Source: Odobenus rosmarus divergens
Lineage: Eukaryota; Chordata; Mammalia; Carnivora; Odobenidae
Direction: 5' to 3'
NCBI RefSeq assembly: GCF_000321225.1
Contig: NW_004450566.1
Span: forward strand, 3,347,619-3,411,618
Length of the DNA stretch: 64,000 nucleotides
Positions 24,255 through 36,263 of this stretch are shown piece after piece. The translations under genes and the position numbers were made by a program. Below the pieces are notes generated by a model, which searched no databases, was not told the origin of the DNA, and was given only the letters and a program-made list of their open reading frames with translations. Each line of letters begins with the position of its first letter. Position 1 is the first letter of the stretch.

Positions 24255-24400
24255 AATTATTCATTCATTTATTCAGTTAGTCTTTAAACAAATAATTATT
24301 CATCTTCTACTCTGTTAAAAATGAGTGTAAAGCTCTGGGGAAATAGAAATGAATGAGGCAATTCATGCCTTAAAGATGAGCTGAACAATACGCAGTGACC
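24255..24400. mobile_element. Possible L2-type remnant
   Basis: ATTCATTCATTTATTCAGTT followed by GGGGAAATAGAAATGAATGA and CATGCCTTAAAGATGAGC resembles the common L2 3'-region motif (event counter, then 'catggagctta'). Weak. Confidence 0.35.
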
Positions 24401-27094
24401 ATGAGGACGTGAGAGCATGGGGCTGCAGGATTCCAAAAGATGTGCACCCATTCTATTAGTTTGTGGACATTAGAGAAGCATTCACGGAAGCAACAAACTG
24501 TGGCTTGAAGGAAGATTAAAAGCTAGTCAAGCAATGAAATGAGACAAGGGATTTCTAAATAGAGGGGAGATTTAAAGGACAGGTGTAACTGAGAATAAAG
24601 GGAATTTCTTAAAGCAAGAGCCTAGGATGCAAGTTTATTTCATGTTTTAAATAAGCAGGGCAAAAATAGAGCTACCTCCATTATTGAGGATGTTCACTTA
24701 TTTATCAGTTGCACATTTTGTTTCCCCTTTCATCAGTTAAATGCAGTGTAGTTTGGATGTAAATACTATTTAGGTGGCTACTCTACCTATTGTCCTTTTC
24801 TAAAAAGTCCCTCTCTGTACTCCCTACACTCTGAAAAGACCAAAATAAACAAACAAAATAAAACAAAAAAACAATTCTTTGGTTATGCTTAATAGATTTA
24901 TATCAGAGAGAAAGGAAATAAAAGAATATAAAGAAAGAGAAAATGAAAACAAGAAAGAGATTAGCTCTTTCCTAGTCGTAATTTCAGAGTCATTCTATCT
25001 CCTGCTTCAAAGAACAAAGGCAATTTGTTTTACATTTAGGATTCTGTATTATTTTGTTATGTCAGTATACTTTAATATAAACCTCATCACATAGCTTGAA
25101 ACACCAAAAGGAGAGGATAGAACTAACTCCAAAGCAAGGCGTTCAACTGCAGTTTTAAACACTTATAGGATACCTACATGGAAGAAATTGGATTAAAAAA
25201 TTATATATTACCCTCTTATGAAAAATTCCTGCAAATGGACAAGGATATCTTTATTCCAAATGCATCCAATGTTATGATATGAAAACCGTAACAGAACAAC
25301 AATAGCTTGAAAATCCATCGGGGGAAACTTCACACTGACCTGGGTAGAACTCCTAATTTAATTTTATCATTTCAAGTGAAAGTGACTTGAAACCAAGGGA
25401 GACTAATCTGAACAGTAAGCCTAATTGCAAATGCCTCAGTACAATATGTAGATAATAACAGCTCCCATGTGGATAATAGAAGTTAGAAGAGAACTGAAAA
25501 TTACACTTTCTTTTGCTATAGTGAAAATGAACCGATATTGTAACTTATCTCCTGATCCACGTACTAAAATGGAAATTGCTTTCCAGGTTTTACTAATTTT
25601 ATTGACAGGATATTATGTGAAGGCTTCTTTTTCCCCTTATGCACTTAGCCTGATTAAATATAAAAATAGACCCACTCACAGTATTTGAAACTGACAGAAA
25701 AAACAGAAAAGGGAAAACCTATTCATGTTCATGTCTGATCTCATATGGCTTTATCATCAGGATTCATTAAGATATCTAAAATATATTGAGAAGATTCTCT
25801 TTCAAATTATTGTATATTATTCAAAACATATTCTGTGGATGTGCCTGTGAAACTGAATGTAACTGAAATTAGCATGAGCTGCTAAACCATACACACCAAC
25901 CTTACATGATTTAATTAAACACCATAAATGCCATTATGATTTAGTATTGGGATGTTTAATATTTGCAGATAAATTTAAGTCATTTCAGGAAATTATATCT
26001 CAAATAAAAAAAAAAGGCTTTCATACTTCAAATATAGAGATTAAAAACCAAGCAAGGTGCTGAGAGATTATACAACCACACGTGTGGGAGTCCAAAAGCA
26101 ATCCTACAGCACAGTCTTCTAATGGCACTGCAGTGAGGACACTAGGCTCAGACTCCAAAGGCTTGAGTACCTGTCCTCACCCAGACTAGGACTACTTGCA
26201 GTTCACAAGGGCAAAAGAAATAAATGATGTATGAACTTTCCTTTGCCTTTGTTGTTGTCTGCAGTGTTCTCACTGATGTACACTCACTGGCACATGTATG
26301 CACATAGAGGTGCAGATGTTTAAGAAAATACTCTTAACAAACAACAAATAGCTAATGTTTCCAAGTTACACTTATAATTCAAGTCATGTTTACTGTATTT
26401 AAACATTTTGTTCTGCAACACAGTACTATTTGGTGTGGGGTTTTTTTGTTTGTTTGTTTTAATTGTTTTTCCATCAAGCTTTTTAAAAACATTTTTCCTT
26501 TGAGCAAGTTAATGAAACACAGAATATTTTAAGTTCGGTAATAGAACAGAATACTCTAGTCTCTTTTAAAATTCAATTGATCCCCAAAAGGGTGTTTATT
26601 GAAATGAAGTTTCTTGAATCTGAGAAATTCCAGAAAAGTTCAAAATTGGTCTATTTTACATCATTCTGGGAATCTATTCATTTTCCCCACCTAAACATTC
26701 AAAAGCAACTTAATAAAAAGATACAAGAAAAGGCATGACAGAAACTTTAGGGTAAAAACCTTTTTACCCAATATACTTGGACTTAAGAGATCCACTAAAC
26801 TAATTTAACTTTTGATACTTTATTTCATTAGTGGCATGATAACCTCAGAGCAAGTTACACTAATGAACTAATGTTTCAGATAAGAGTATTTGGTTCATTT
26901 TCTAAAAGTCATCTTAAGGCTACAAAATGCTTGTAGTATTGTTACACCACCACCATATTATGTTATATGGGTAAATGGGGAGGGATGTCTTACCGTAACT
27001 ATATTACATTGTATGTAATGGAAAAAATATCTTTGAAGCACATTTTGCCCAGATATCCTAGTCAAATTAAATGTTTTTAATGTATTTATACTTT

Positions 27095-27215
27095 CACACT
27101 TAACATGTGAAAGATACTGTACCAAGTACTGGGAATAGTTTGGAAAACAGATCCACCCCCATCCTTATGAAGCTTATTGTCCAGTAAGGAAGACAGATAA
27201 TTACACAATTCTGTA
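27095..27215. mobile_element. L2-type remnant
   Basis: GATACTGTACCAAGTACTGG, ATCCTTATGAAGCTTATTGT and CCAGTAAGGAAGACAGATAA follow a frequent mammalian L2 motif order. Orientation not assigned. Confidence 0.55.
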
Positions 27216-29739
27216 AACAAATATAAATTCTGTAAAAATAATATATATAAAGTTGTTAACTACTTTGAGAATGACATGATGCTGTAAAAGCATACTGGAT
27301 TTGACATAGGCTGTGAGATGAGAGATGACTCCTTGTATCATCTGCTGAGGAAGAGTCATCATCAAAATATTTAGATGAATCCATGTCTGTCATTGTAAGG
27401 GGAGAGCTGTTCTTGCTGTAACTATAACTTTCCATTACATACCTCAGTATGGACAATCTTCAGAGCAATGTGATCGGCAAAAACTTCAACTTTTAGGCAT
27501 TTTGTCTCTGTCACTTTTTGACACCACTGAGTAATTTAAGAAAACATTATGTCCAAAGGAAAGTTGATCTTACATTATTACTGTCCACACACCCTAGGAT
27601 CCTGTCTTACTACAAGCTTTCACCCCTTCTTCCCTAGTTGTTGAGTAAGTAAATATTCAACGACTTTCTTTAGTATGACTATTCAGGAGTCCATATGTTG
27701 GAAACTCTTAATATTTAGAAGTGATTATTATTTTTGGTTGATTTACTGGAGAAGAAATGTTTTCATATGTTCTACTTTTTAGAAAAAAGTATATTTTGAA
27801 AAAACTAATAAACTGTTTTGGACAAAAATTTTAACTTTTTAATAGAAAGCTAGAAATTCAAACACAAGTCTCATTTTTATAGCAGATTTAATTTTTGGTA
27901 TAACTTGGGGGTAATCTCCATGTGTTGGTTTCTTCATCAATGAAGGAGTGTTAAAAATTACTACCTCTCTACAGGAGGCTTGTAAGGATTACAGAATTAA
28001 TGTATTTACATTTTTTGAGTCTGAGATGAAAGTTTCTAGATGAGTATTAAATATTATTCCTGATGAATGCTATAGTTAATCTCACATTCCGGTTAATAAA
28101 TGTCACTTTAGATCAAAGGTTTATTTTGTGCATTTCTGCAGAAATATGAAGGAAATTATTTATTTTCAGTATTCTGCTGACAAGAATTCTTTTAGGTGTC
28201 AAGAACTATTACTAAGGACTGAAAGAAATAGTCTTTGACATTTTTCAACTCTGTATTTGTGGCATTATCTACAACAGCTATACTTTACAAATGGCTTTCA
28301 AAATTAAAAGCAGTACTTCTGGATCAAAAGGGAAGAAAGTATCTACCAAGACATGAACAGTTCATGCAGTGAGAAATTAAAATTAGGTAATGTGGATCAG
28401 AGAGAACAGAAAAGAAAATGGTACCATTGGGAAGATTATAATGACAAGTTTTAAAATTTCTGCATCTCTACTAAAATCTAAGTTTCACAACCAAATGAAA
28501 ATTCTTTAATTTTCATTAAGTTTACTAAAAGTCCCGCTCAGAATCATTTACTTTAAGCAAAGATTGATTTCCTTTATAAAATGTTGTATCTAACACTAGT
28601 TTATACTATATATGATTTTTAATTTAGCAGAAAAAATATTTTAAAATCAAACATTAGATTGTAGGAACATGATCTTACCATGTTTTCTCTTCATGATTTT
28701 ACATGTGACTTACACACACAGATAGAGTGCAACTATAAATACTGTATGAGACAAACAGAAGTAGTTTAAGTTTTTCTCAGAGTGAGAAATTCCTGGCTTG
28801 AGGATTTCAAAATGTCATATGTATTTTATTGATATTTACATCTTTGTTGGCTTTCAGAAGGAATGAAATCCAGTGGTTAAAGATAAAAATAAGAAAATTC
28901 CATCATCTCTATGTGCTCCCTAATTGGCCTGAATGAATGTAGTTAAGCAACATGTTGCCGCTGAATTTGTAGAATTTTGTCGCTGGATGAAAAATACTTA
29001 GCTTATTCTACATCTACATCAGAGTATAAACCTATTATAAAATTTATTAAACTATAAAATTATATCTAAATAAGTAGTTTTTCCTACTAGTACTATTTTT
29101 TTTTTCTTTTAGACATCATAGGAATCATCAATAAACAGAAGCTGATAATGTTTTTTGAGAGTCTCAGAAAATGGGTCTAAGATATCTTACCTTGAACTGA
29201 TTTGCAAAACAGTAATTAAGAGAAATTCTGAAATAAACATAATGCATATCATGTAAATATGTGGTTGAGGGTTTTTTAGGTTAGTGACAAAAATTAATAG
29301 CTCTGAAGGCTGAATTTTTTGTGACAGGGTACAGGATTTGATAAGGAGGGTCTAGGAATGAATGACCTGTTAACTGCTCAGTTTTCTGATATGTTAGGCA
29401 GTTTATAGAGAACTTTATTATGACCTTATTCAACCACAAATGTAGACAGGACTTTCAGGATCATCTGGTCTAGTTATTAAAGAAAGTGTTTCTAAGAAAA
29501 AGCCTCTAGATTGGTACAAAGGTGGAGGTAGTGGATCAGTTTGAGTTTACTTTTTACAGATAGCAGTTTTATAAAAGATGTCACTGAAGGAAATGGCTCA
29601 GCTACATGAAACAGTTTGAAATACACTGCTTTACAAAACTCGTTCAGTTCTCAGAGTGAGAGCCAGAGGGCCCAAGTGATTTTTATGTCATGAAATTAGT
29701 GCTATGAACTTTGAAGTCATTCATTCAGTTGTTTCCCCC
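27216..29739. other. AT-rich sequence, nothing firmly recognised
   Basis: A weak MIR-like segment may exist near 27930-28020 (GTTTCTTCATCAATGAAGG). Nothing else is supportable. Confidence 0.45.
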
Positions 29740-29985
29740 CAGGACCTCAAGATTTCACTGACATGTACCCTAACGCCCTCCACCTTGTTCCCTCTCTGTA
29801 ACTGCAGTCGCCCGTGTTTTTCCTTTAACAATGGATGCATGCTCCTGCCGTAAAGACTTGGCCCCGGATGTTCTCCATGACTGCAATGATCTTTCCCAAG
29901 ATAACTTCCTAGCTCTTTCCCACAATGACATATATTTATTCAAATGTCAGCTCTTCAGTGAGGCCTTCTATTTTATCCTAGCCTA
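29740..29985 (+). mobile_element. L2 fragment
   Basis: CACCTTGTTCCCTCTCTGTA, TTCAAATGTCAGCTCTTCAG and TGAGGCCTTCTATTTTATCC match the 'aaatgtcacctc...gaggccttccctga' core of L2. Confidence 0.65.
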
Positions 29986-29994
29986 ATAGATTAA

Positions 29995-30475
29995 TTGCAA
30001 GAATGGTCACGATTCTTTCCCTCCCTCTGACAGTGTTCCTTGCAATATGACTTTGCAGCTGCCCCCGTGAGGACAGAGATAAGATGTTTTCCACCCTTTG
30101 ACTCTGAGATGACATTTGACTTGCTTTGGGAAATAGCCTGCTGTGCATGGGAGAGGTTCTAAACCCAAGCCTAGGCCTTAAGAGAACTTGTACACTTACA
30201 CTGACCCTTTTGGAGCCTGGCCACCCCCAAGAAAACAAGCCTACACTGGGAAGATGGAAGACTGTCCATTAGAGACAACTCATGTCAGCTGAGGTTAACT
30301 TCGACTGGCAGCTTTCCACCTACAAAACACAGGTATGAGCGAAACTGGCTGAGATCAACCAAGTCTAGTCCAGATCCCTAGAACTGCCCTGGCACCATTT
30401 AGACCCATAAGGTTTTAAAATGACTATTGTTTTATCTGCTAAATTTGGGGGAACGCCATTACCCAACAGGAATTA
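29995..30475 (+). mobile_element. MLT1-type LTR (ERVL-MaLR), diverged
   Basis: TGACTTTGCAGCTGCCCC, TTGACTTGCTTTGGGAAATA, AAGCCTAGGCCTTAAGAGAA and TAAGGTTTTAAAATGAC correspond in order to the MLT1 LTR consensus as I remember it. Both ends are blurred. Confidence 0.6.
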
Positions 30476-30556
30476 ACTAACATCACTGAGTTTCCTAGCA
30501 AGCAGGACTTGAGGGAGAGCTTAGGTAGGAGTACGTAAGAAAAGGGAAGTAAGGCT

Positions 30557-30713
30557 GGGAAAAAGGAAGGAAAGGAAAGGAAAGGGAAGGGAAGGGGAAA
30601 GGAAAAAGGAAAGGAAAGGAAGAAGGAAGGAAGGAAATAAGGAAGAGGGGGGGAGGGAGGGAGGAAGGGAGGAAGGAAGTAAGGGAAAGGGAAAGGGAAA
30701 GGAAAGGAAGGAG
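30557..30713. repeat. (GGAAA)n / (GGGA)n polypurine tract
   Basis: Almost uninterrupted purines on the plus strand: 81 in a row (30557-30637), then 41 (30639-30679), then 33 (30681-30713). The proline/phenylalanine/serine-rich ORFs on the minus strand are artefacts of this tract. Confidence 0.95.
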
Positions 30714-31384
30714 TGTAAGCAGATCCTTTTGAATGGATGATGGCCTCACAAGGAATACCACTGTTTCTTAGGTCATTCAAGCCATTTCCAAAAGTAACCT
30801 ATTCAATCATTACTTCTTGGAAATGACCAACAGGGTAAGAACGAGCAAGACATTTAGATGGTCTGTTTGCAATCTCTCATTTCTCATCAGAATTTACTTC
30901 ATTGGGTATAAATTCCCAAACCCTTCTGGCTTGCGAAGCAGTTTTTCCAGCAGTCACTGGTGAAGATAGACCTCCGCTGGTGAACTTGAACTAGGGTGCA
31001 GAGCTGAGGCTTTGTCTCTGCTGCACATGAAGAGAGCCATGTGGAAGTTCTTTCATTCTGGGGGAAGTCTAAGAATAACCAGTGGTATTAAAAAATAAGT
31101 AAAAAGTGGGAAAGTCTGGGTCATTTATGACTGCAGGTCTAGCAGGCTCTGGGCAAACCATCCTTGTGGCCACTGCAGTGAGGATGTGGAGGAAAGGGAC
31201 AAAGTACAGGGTTCAGTAGGTCCTGTAGAAGAATAAGATCTGAGATATGTATACACTGGTCCCAGTGTACCTCCTAGATCCCGGCTCAATTCCATAACCC
31301 TCGCAGACCAAGTGAGCATACTTCTTTTATGCCGTTTTTCTCCTTAGGTCTTTCACATTTATCACATTAGATACTTTGATTTTA

Positions 31385-31545
31385 TTTTGAAAATTATTTT
31401 CCTCCGCTAGAATTTAAATTCCATGAGAAAAGGAAATCTTATATGATTGGTTCACTCCTATTTCTTCAAGACCCAGAACAGGGGTTGGCACCTAGTGGAT
31501 TCTCAATAAATATTTGATTATTGGAGGAAAGGAAGAAATTTTAAA
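31385..31545 (+). mobile_element. L2 3' end
   Basis: AGAATTTAAATTCCATGAGA, GGTTGGCACCTAGTGGATTC and TCAATAAATATTTGATTATT match the typical L2 3' terminus ('agaatgtaagctccatgag...gcctggcacatagtaggcgctcaataaatatttgttga'). Confidence 0.8.
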
Positions 31546-32376
31546 CAGTACTCAACTAGCTAAATATTAAAATAGTATGAAATTATCACATGCCTTTAAG
31601 AATTAAAGAATTCTTAAATTTAGACTATTCTTTTCAAATCAATTATGCAATAGCAGCCACATTTGCATTACTAAATTCTATTGATAAGAATGTTTTAAAG
31701 AAAACATCTGTCCCCTTTTTTTATTAATATATGTGGATTTAATTGGAGAGAAAACTTAAGTGATTATTTTTAGACATATGAAAATCATCTAACAAGATTA
31801 CTTTTTTGATCATTATGTAATCAGTTATTCACTTAGCTCACAAATTTAGGCAAAAATCTTGATTAAAATTACCACTGTTATTTTAAAATAATGTAATTCT
31901 GCTTCTTACCCTGAACCAGACACCCATTCTGCCATACCCATCCAGGGGATTTTCTTGATTAAAACATTGAGTTACCTAATCACTTCTGTGCCCTATAAAT
32001 GTATAGCATATGTTGAAAATGTAATAGTGTGTGGCTTTTTAAAATAGATTTTCTACTTACCCTTCTTACTCAAAAATTTAACCCGTATTACCTACTTGTC
32101 TTTACTCAAGCGTTAAAGATGCCCAATAACCTGCATTATTTTTCCTCCCTGTGTTCAGGCTCATTTCCATTTTTGGAATTATTGTTAATGTTCCCTACTT
32201 ATGCTTATAGCCCAACAACAAGGAAAAAGTTATAATCACTATAGGATAACTGGTTATCTCAGTTGTGTCTTATTCCTTTAATTAAAAAGATTTTTTTCAA
32301 GTACATGAAGATTTCATATAGGCTAGAAAAATTAGAATTCATAAAAGTACACATAAAATATGACCTATTTGTATTT

Positions 32377-32570
32377 TTTTTAAAGATTTTATTTATTTGA
32401 TACAGAGATACACAGCAAGAGAGGGAACACAAGCAGGGGGAGTGGGAGAGGGAGAAGCAGGCTCCCCGTTGAGCAGGGAGCCCAATGCAGGCTCCATCCC
32501 AGGGTCCTGGGATCATGACCTGAGCCGAAGGCAGACATTTAACCATCTGAGCCACCCAGGCGCCCCAAGC
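32377..32570 (-). mobile_element. Can-SINE, reverse orientation
   Basis: TTAAAGATTTTATTTATTTG, a GA-rich stretch, GGGTCCTGGGATCATGACC, then CTGAGCCACCCAGGCGCCCC. An 11-base TSD, TATTTGTATTT, lies at 32366-32376 and 32572-32582. Confidence 0.93.
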
Positions 32571-32725
32571 TTATTTGTATTTCTTCACAGCATTTCTCAG
32601 TAACTGCTTTTTTCTTTTCTGGACTATAAAACTTACAGTTCCTGAACCACCCTTATTAATTTTGTTTTAATTTTGTTTATTTTCATAAAGGATGTCCCTT
32701 TTGAATTTTATCTGTATATGCATAT

Positions 32726-32736
32726 GTGTTTGTGCA

Positions 32737-32778
<42 letters not shown>

Positions 32779-32793
32779 GAAGAGAGAAAGAAA
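32726..32793. repeat. Compound (TG)n(AG)n microsatellite
   Basis: A TG run followed directly by an AG run, then AGAAGAGAGAAAGAAA. Confidence 0.95.
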
Positions 32794-33194
32794 TTGCAGC
32801 TTGAGAGTAAATTGTGTTAAACTTTGTATTTCAGAAATGATGCCCAGGTATGTCTATACTTGATTAAGTAAGAGTCTATTTCACTGGGGAACCAAACACG
32901 TTTTTTTGGGAAGCACTAATTCTCAGGGAGGAAGGTATCAGAACCATTTAAATACTGCATATTAATTTCACATGTAACCAATTTATTAAAGTTTGGTTAT
33001 TGTTTTAAAAATTTGTAGATTGTTAAAAAATTTCTAGGTGAATGGTCATATCATCTGCAAAACAAACAAACAAAAAAGGAAGTTGTATTTCCTCTTTTCC
33101 AGTGCTTCTGCTTCTAAATTCTTTTTCTGACTATTGACTAAAGGCTTCAATATTATATTGGTTTATGTTGTGACTTTTTAAAAATTAATATTTG

Positions 33195-33655
33195 TTAAAT
33201 AGAGACCCAATGTCTGATAGTGAGCCTTGGTTCAACAAAAGACCAAAAAGGAAAGGAGATAGAGTTTATAACTCACAGGTCCTAGAGGTGGTAGAGGGCA
33301 TGGCTCCAGGGGCCACAAGGAGAGGGCAAGGGAGTGTCTGTGCTAAAAACACAGCAGGACATGGGTCATGTGCCATTATTAGGGTTCTCAGAATGCTTTG
33401 GGGTACTTGAGCTAAGGCCAGCTTGGTCAATTCAAACCAGAAAGATGGGGGTTTGGTAAGTTTCCGGGGGTCTTATTTAAGTGATGCACAAGGAAGAGGC
33501 CCAGGGAAAGGATGGGAAATACTGCTTATCAAAAGGGCCTTTGGGGAAATGATATCAGGAACTTAAATTAACTTGTGCCTCTGACGTATTATTTCAGGCA
33601 TGGACTAGTGTCAGCTTACTCCTGAAGGCCACTTGGTGGCACAAAATGATTGCCC
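33195..33655. mobile_element. LTR-like block
   Basis: Higher GC than its flanks, with GAGATAGAGTTTATAACTCA, GGTAGAGGGCATGGCTCCAG, CTTGGTCAATTCAAACCAG and GGGGAAATGATATCAGGAAC. It reads like an old retroviral LTR, but I cannot name the family or its ends. The 72-codon ORF inside it resembles nothing I know. Confidence 0.35.
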
Positions 33656-33660
33656 AAGGC

Positions 33661-33860
33661 AGTGATATTATGGAGCAGTTTAGCTAAATTCTCAACAGTG
33701 TGATTAGTATTTCTCCTTATTACTGATTTTAAAGGGAAAGTTTACAAAGTTTCTGCAGAACAGCTCAGGTTTTTTTTTTTTCTTTATTTGTTTGGTTTTA
33801 TAGGTATTTGTGTACAAGGCTAAGAAATTATCCTTCTTAGAGCTTTTTTTTTTTTTTAAA
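33661..33860. repeat. Gap-flanking duplicate, left copy
   Basis: 200 bases repeated at 34005-34204 with two substitutions (33706 A/G and 33755 G/A) and one-base differences in two poly-T runs. Most likely an assembly artefact. Confidence 0.95.
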
Positions 33861-33910
33861 NNNNNNNNNNNNNNNNNNNNNNNNNNNNNNNNNNNNNNNN
33901 NNNNNNNNNN
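33861..33910. other. Assembly gap (50 N)
   Basis: Exactly 50 unknown bases, flanked by duplicated sequence. Confidence 1.
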
Positions 33911-34005
33911 CCTTCTTGTTCTCCTCCTCCACTGAGCAGGGAGCCCGATGTGGGGCTCGATCCCAGGACCCTGGGATCATGACCTGAGCCGAAGGCAGAT
34001 GCTTA
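33911..34005 (-). repeat. Misplaced copy of the Can-SINE fragment at 36681-36775
   Basis: 95 bases identical to 36681-36775, including non-SINE flank (CCTTCTTGTTCTCCTCCTCC). It then switches at a shared A into the 34005-34204 duplicate. See the finding on this gap. Confidence 0.95.
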
Positions 34006-34204
34006 GTGATATTATGGAGCAGTTTAGCTAAATTCTCAACAGTGTGATTGGTATTTCTCCTTATTACTGATTTTAAAGGGAAAGTTTACAAAGTTTCTAC
34101 AGAACAGCTCAGGTTTTTTTTTTTCTTTATTTGTTTGGTTTTATAGGTATTTGTGTACAAGGCTAAGAAATTATCCTTCTTAGAGCTTTTTTTTTTTTTT
34201 TAAA
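34005..34204. repeat. Gap-flanking duplicate, right copy
   Basis: The second copy of 33661-33860. Its right side runs into the unique sequence TAAATAATGACTTGGTAAC, so this is the copy joined to real downstream sequence. Confidence 0.95.
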
Positions 34205-34229
34205 TAATGACTTGGTAACATGCTTTACC

Positions 34230-35063
34230 AAGAAATCTTTCATTGTCCTGATATTTTAAAAGCTACACATTTGAGGATTATATTAAAAAATAATTAGAAA
34301 TAAGATTATCTAAAGGCCTTTTATATATCAACTTTTAAAAAACACAAATGCTTGGTAAAGTAGAGGGAAAAAGGAATAGCCATAGAAGAGAAAAAACATT
34401 TAGTCAGCAAACACATAAAGAGATGTTCAAAATCAGTAACACTAGAAGCTGGGCCTATAAAGCTTATTCATATTCAATTTTATTCCTTTCTAAAAGATGA
34501 AAACATGTAAGGTAAACTGCATTGTATAAGAACATATCGAGGTTTAAAGTAAATATAAGGTAATAAAAATCAGTGATTTAAGATAAAAAAAATCATTAGT
34601 GATCAAGAAAGAAAAGAGCAAATCAAGATCAGAAATACCATAGAATACAATTTGATGCTCGTTTGAAGTCAAAATTAAAAAAAAAAATCCATTTGTTAAC
34701 ATCAAGTGCTGAAGAGCATATAGATCCACAGGATCATTAATCACTAATGGGTATGTTACTACAATCAGGAAAAAGGTTGGCTTTATCTCTTAAATGTGAA
34801 CATTTGTATATAAAATGACTCAGCAATTCCACTCCTAGGTTACTGTCTAACATAAACTTGCATATATTTATGACCAGGCATATACAGGAATATTCACAGC
34901 AGTATTTTTCACAGAAAGGAAAACAAAATGAAAAACTATAGTATATCCATGTAATGAAATATTTTACAGTAGTCACAACTGATCCAGTGACACATAGAAT
35001 TATAGATGAATATCACCAATATAATACTAATTATAAATATATGTATTTAAACATAACATACAG
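34230..35063 (+). mobile_element. Ancient L1 (L1M) fragment, sense, left part
   Basis: AAAATGACTCAGCAATTCCA, CTCCTAGGTTACTGTCTAAC, GGAATATTCACAGCAGTATT and AAAACTATAGTATATCCATG follow the C-terminal ORF2 order of mammalian-wide L1. Interrupted by a young SINE at 35064. Confidence 0.75.
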
Positions 35064-35244
35064 GCGCCTGGGTGGCTCAGTTGGTTAAGTGACTGCCTTC
35101 GGCTCAGGTCATGATCCTGGAGTCCCTGGATGGAGTCCCGCATTGGGCTCCCTGCTCAGCAGGGAGTCTGCTTCTCCCTCTGACCCTCCCCCCTCTCATG
35201 TGCTCTCTCTCTCAAATAAATAAATAAAATCTTTTAAAAATAAA
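35064..35244 (+). mobile_element. Can-SINE, young, nested in L1M
   Basis: GCGCCTGGGTGGCTCAGTTG head with a complete body and AAATAAATAAATAAAATCTT tail. A perfect 16-base TSD, TAAACATAACATACAG, lies at 35048-35063 and 35245-35260. This is the longest perfect TSD of any SINE here. Confidence 0.96.
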
Positions 35245-35260
35245 TAAACATAACATACAG

Positions 35261-35470
35261 CATAATGTAGTTTATGTAAAGCTAAAAAAAAGTCCTGAAA
35301 TGTAAAAATGTTCTTTATAGAAAAACATGTATATAGGCATAAACTTATATGAAAAGAACACAAAAGATTAAAGGTAATGGTTAACTCAGGCTGGGAAAGG
35401 TCAGGATGTGCATTGGGGGTTACCAGATACTTTAATATAGGTTTATGTCAATATCTTGACTTTTTGTCTC
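35261..35470 (+). mobile_element. Ancient L1 (L1M) fragment, right part
   Basis: Continues with CATAATGTAGTTTATGTAAA, then TTAACTCAGGCTGGGAAAGG and TTACCAGATACTTTAATATA, in the style of an L1M 3' end. Confidence 0.6.
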
Positions 35471-35882
35471 AATGCTTGATTGGCAGGTGCTTATTTTGTT
35501 ATTTAATTATCAGTTAATAAAAGTAGACCATACATTGAGCAATGCTTGTGTCATGAAACAAGGATAATGATTAATCCAATTTTGTACATGTGTGATCTAT
35601 AGACAAACCAAGAGTGACTTCCTGAGTCAAATCTCTTTCTAAATCTTTCTCTTGGCTTGTGAGTGTGATTAGATACTGTATAAATGGAGTTTGTAGGGAA
35701 ATGTGGTCTCTGGAAGGACAGAATCCTGAGTCCTAATGGGATTTGAATGATTTGGATTCATTTCAGGTTCATTCCTTGGAGAGCTCCTTTCCCTGTGCTC
35801 AACAATGGTGTGAGGAAGAAGGGTGGGACTGCATGACCATTGACTTTTTTGGCTCCCTTCCCAGTTTCCTTCTTTTGACCCG

Positions 35883-36049
35883 TAGTTCTCAAAGGGAGCC
35901 CTTTACCAGAAACATCAGAATCACTTGGGAATTTAGAAATGCAAATTCTTCAGTCCCATCCTGTATCTTCTGGATTAGAAACCTTGGGAGTAGACGCAGC
36001 AATGTGTGTTATACCAAACCCTTCAGATGGTTCTGACACATGCTCCTGT
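35883..36049 (+). mobile_element. MER5A-type hAT DNA transposon, left part
   Basis: TAGTTCTCAAAGGGAGCCCT, ATCAGAATCACTTGGGAATT, TAGAAATGCAAATTCTTCAG and CAGATGGTTCTGACACATGC match the MER5A consensus order. The end of the element lies beyond the SINE, at 36264-36289. Confidence 0.88.
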
Positions 36050-36262
36050 ATTTTTGTTTTTTTTTTTTTTTTAAGATTTTATTTATTTATTTGACAGAGA
36101 GAGACACAGCAATAGAGGGGAACACAAGCAGGGGCACTGTGAGAGGGAGAAGCAGGCTCCCCGCTGAGCAGGGAGCCAGATGTGGGGCTCGATCCCAGGA
36201 CCTGGGGATCATGACCTGAGCCGAAGGCAGACGCTTAACGACTGAGCCACCCAGGCACCCCC
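36050..36262 (-). mobile_element. Can-SINE nested in MER5A
   Basis: Long T-run, AAGATTTTATTTATTTATTT, GA-rich stretch, GGCTCGATCCCAGGACC, then ACTGAGCCACCCAGGCACCC. Flanks GCTCCTGT and GCTCATGT are a probable short TSD. Confidence 0.93.
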
Positions 36263-36263
36263 A

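Larger units (their letters stand above)
21446..27094. other. Long AT-rich stretch with few recognisable repeats
   Basis: Apart from a CA tract and one possible L2 remnant, 5.6 kb shows no Can-SINE, no recent L1 and no coding signal that I can support. The short ORFs at 22643-22855, 24879-25094 and 25467-25688 resemble nothing I know. Confidence 0.5.

Noticed and set aside
30439..30780. Phe/Pro/Ser/Leu-rich ORFs of 113 and 88 codons
   Set aside because: Translation of the polypurine tract's complement; low-complexity artefact.
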